Origin: an uncultured Thermoleophilia bacterium
GTDB taxonomy: Bacteria; Actinomycetota; Thermoleophilia; Gaiellales; F1-60-MAGs149
DNA length: 6,705 nt
Direction of reading: 5' to 3'
Assembly (NCBI GenBank): GCA_902806305.1
Contig: CADCWC010000219.1
Coordinates: 1 to 6,705 of the forward strand
The notes below the pieces were generated by a model. That model was not told where the DNA came from, ran no database searches, and saw only the letters and a program-made list of their open reading frames with translations. A program made the position numbers and the translations under genes. Shown here one piece after another: positions 6,563 to 6,705 of the stretch. Within the stretch, counting starts at the first letter, position 1. Each line of letters starts with the position of its first letter.

Positions 6563-6592
6563 AGGCTAGTGCATCGTCGGACGGGGTGTCCG
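6563..6592 (-). promoter_or_regulatory. Candidate promoter of the ade unit
   Basis: The minus strand has CGGACA at 6592-6587 (four of six bases match TTGACA), an 18-base spacer, then TAGCCT at 6568-6563 (TANNNT type). The -10 ends 8 bases before the ATG at 6554 and no Shine-Dalgarno sequence intervenes, so a leaderless or nearly leaderless mRNA is inferred. This is the only TANNNT site here with a plausible -35. Confidence 0.45.
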
Positions 6593-6595
6593 ACG
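6575..6595. promoter_or_regulatory. Perfect 8-bp dyad overlapping the ade -35, candidate operator
   Basis: CGTCGGAC (6575-6582), a five-base spacer and GTCCGACG (6588-6595) form a perfect inverted repeat. It covers the putative -35 (6587-6592) and the promoter spacer, where a dimeric repressor would block the polymerase. The alternative is an RNA hairpin ending an upstream transcript, but no T-tract follows on either strand. Confidence 0.45.
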
Positions 6596-6601
6596 CGCCG
6601 T

Positions 6602-6633
6602 GTCGCGCCTCAGACCCCGGCGGTCGGCGCGAC
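6602..6633. other. Strong inverted repeat / hairpin upstream of ade
   Basis: GTCGCGCC (6602-6609) pairs perfectly with GGCGCGAC (6626-6633). Inside, after a three-base bulge, GACC (6613-6616) pairs with GGTC (6622-6625) around a five-base loop. That gives 12 base pairs in all. No T-tract flanks it on either strand. It may terminate transcription of a gene lying beyond the window or be a regulatory site. Confidence 0.45.
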
Positions 6634-6662
6634 GCCGCGGTGCGCCGTGGCCGCCCCGAGCA

Positions 6663-6677
6663 GACGCGCAGCGCGTC
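6663..6677. repeat. Short perfect inverted repeat
   Basis: GACGCG (6663-6668), a three-base loop and CGCGTC (6672-6677). It is the third inverted repeat in the 151 bases upstream of ade. In such GC-rich DNA a six-base arm can arise by chance. Nothing coding is recognised from 6555 to the window end. Confidence 0.35.
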
Positions 6678-6705
6678 GTGGGCCCGGCGCGGCACGCAGC
6701 CGCCC

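Noticed and set aside
4824..6569. Plus-strand open frame of 581 codons opposite ade
   Set aside because: It is the mirror of the adenine deaminase gene; the translation is rich in Arg, Asp, His and Val without family motifs.
6555..6695. 47-residue N-terminal extension of adenine deaminase
   Set aside because: It is Arg/Pro/Ser-rich with no family similarity, contains the inverted repeats and promoter-like elements, and family conservation starts at the ATG 6554.
6555..6705. Purine riboswitch upstream of ade
   Set aside because: The likely promoter lies 8 bases from the ATG, leaving no leader, and I see no purine riboswitch core or its loop sequences in this GC-rich stretch.

Overview
The window is very GC-rich, and its codons end almost always in G or C. 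All six genes read from the minus strand. The base composition, the near-exclusive GC3 codon use and the TANNNT-type promoters without ribosome binding sites point to a high-GC actinobacterium, possibly a deep-branching, Thermoleophilia-like one. That assignment is inference; there is no rRNA or other marker gene here.

Reading in the direction of transcription (right to left): a 151-base non-coding stretch (6555-6705) holds three perfect inverted repeats, and one of them overlaps the likely promoter of the first gene. Next comes a tightly packed three-gene unit. It holds adenine deaminase (ade, 6554-4818), a small class I SAM-dependent methyltransferase of the DesVI/TylM1 type (4821-4099), and an isocitrate lyase/PEP mutase superfamily enzyme (4102-3320). 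The joins are 4-base ATGA and GTGA overlaps, and both downstream genes have a Shine-Dalgarno sequence. After a 115-base gap lies a compact 202-residue protein that is essentially only a DisA_N (diadenylate cyclase, DAC) domain (3204-2596). A 59-base gap with GC-rich inverted repeats separates it from an M20-family zinc metallopeptidase/deacylase (2536-1196). After 46 bases starts an unrecognised acidic protein with a ten-histidine Asp/Gly/His tract (1149 to beyond position 1), cut by the window edge. This last gene has no stop in the window and has to be read directly from the sequence.

The ade unit should be co-transcribed: adenine to hypoxanthine salvage, plus a methyl transfer and a C-C or P-C lyase-type step on unknown substrates. 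The DAC protein would make the second messenger c-di-AMP. The peptidase and the His-rich protein look like separate transcription units.

The most notable signal is regulatory. The ade, peptidase and His-rich genes have no Shine-Dalgarno sequence but carry a TANNNT hexamer 8 or 9 bases before the ATG. The DAC gene instead carries an ECF-sigma-like GGGAAC...CGTT pair ending 9 bases before its ATG. This suggests leaderless transcripts for the first gene of each unit and Shine-Dalgarno-led translation inside the operon. No mobile element, CRISPR array, tRNA or rRNA was seen, and no clearly undescribed multi-gene defence or biosynthetic system is evident.
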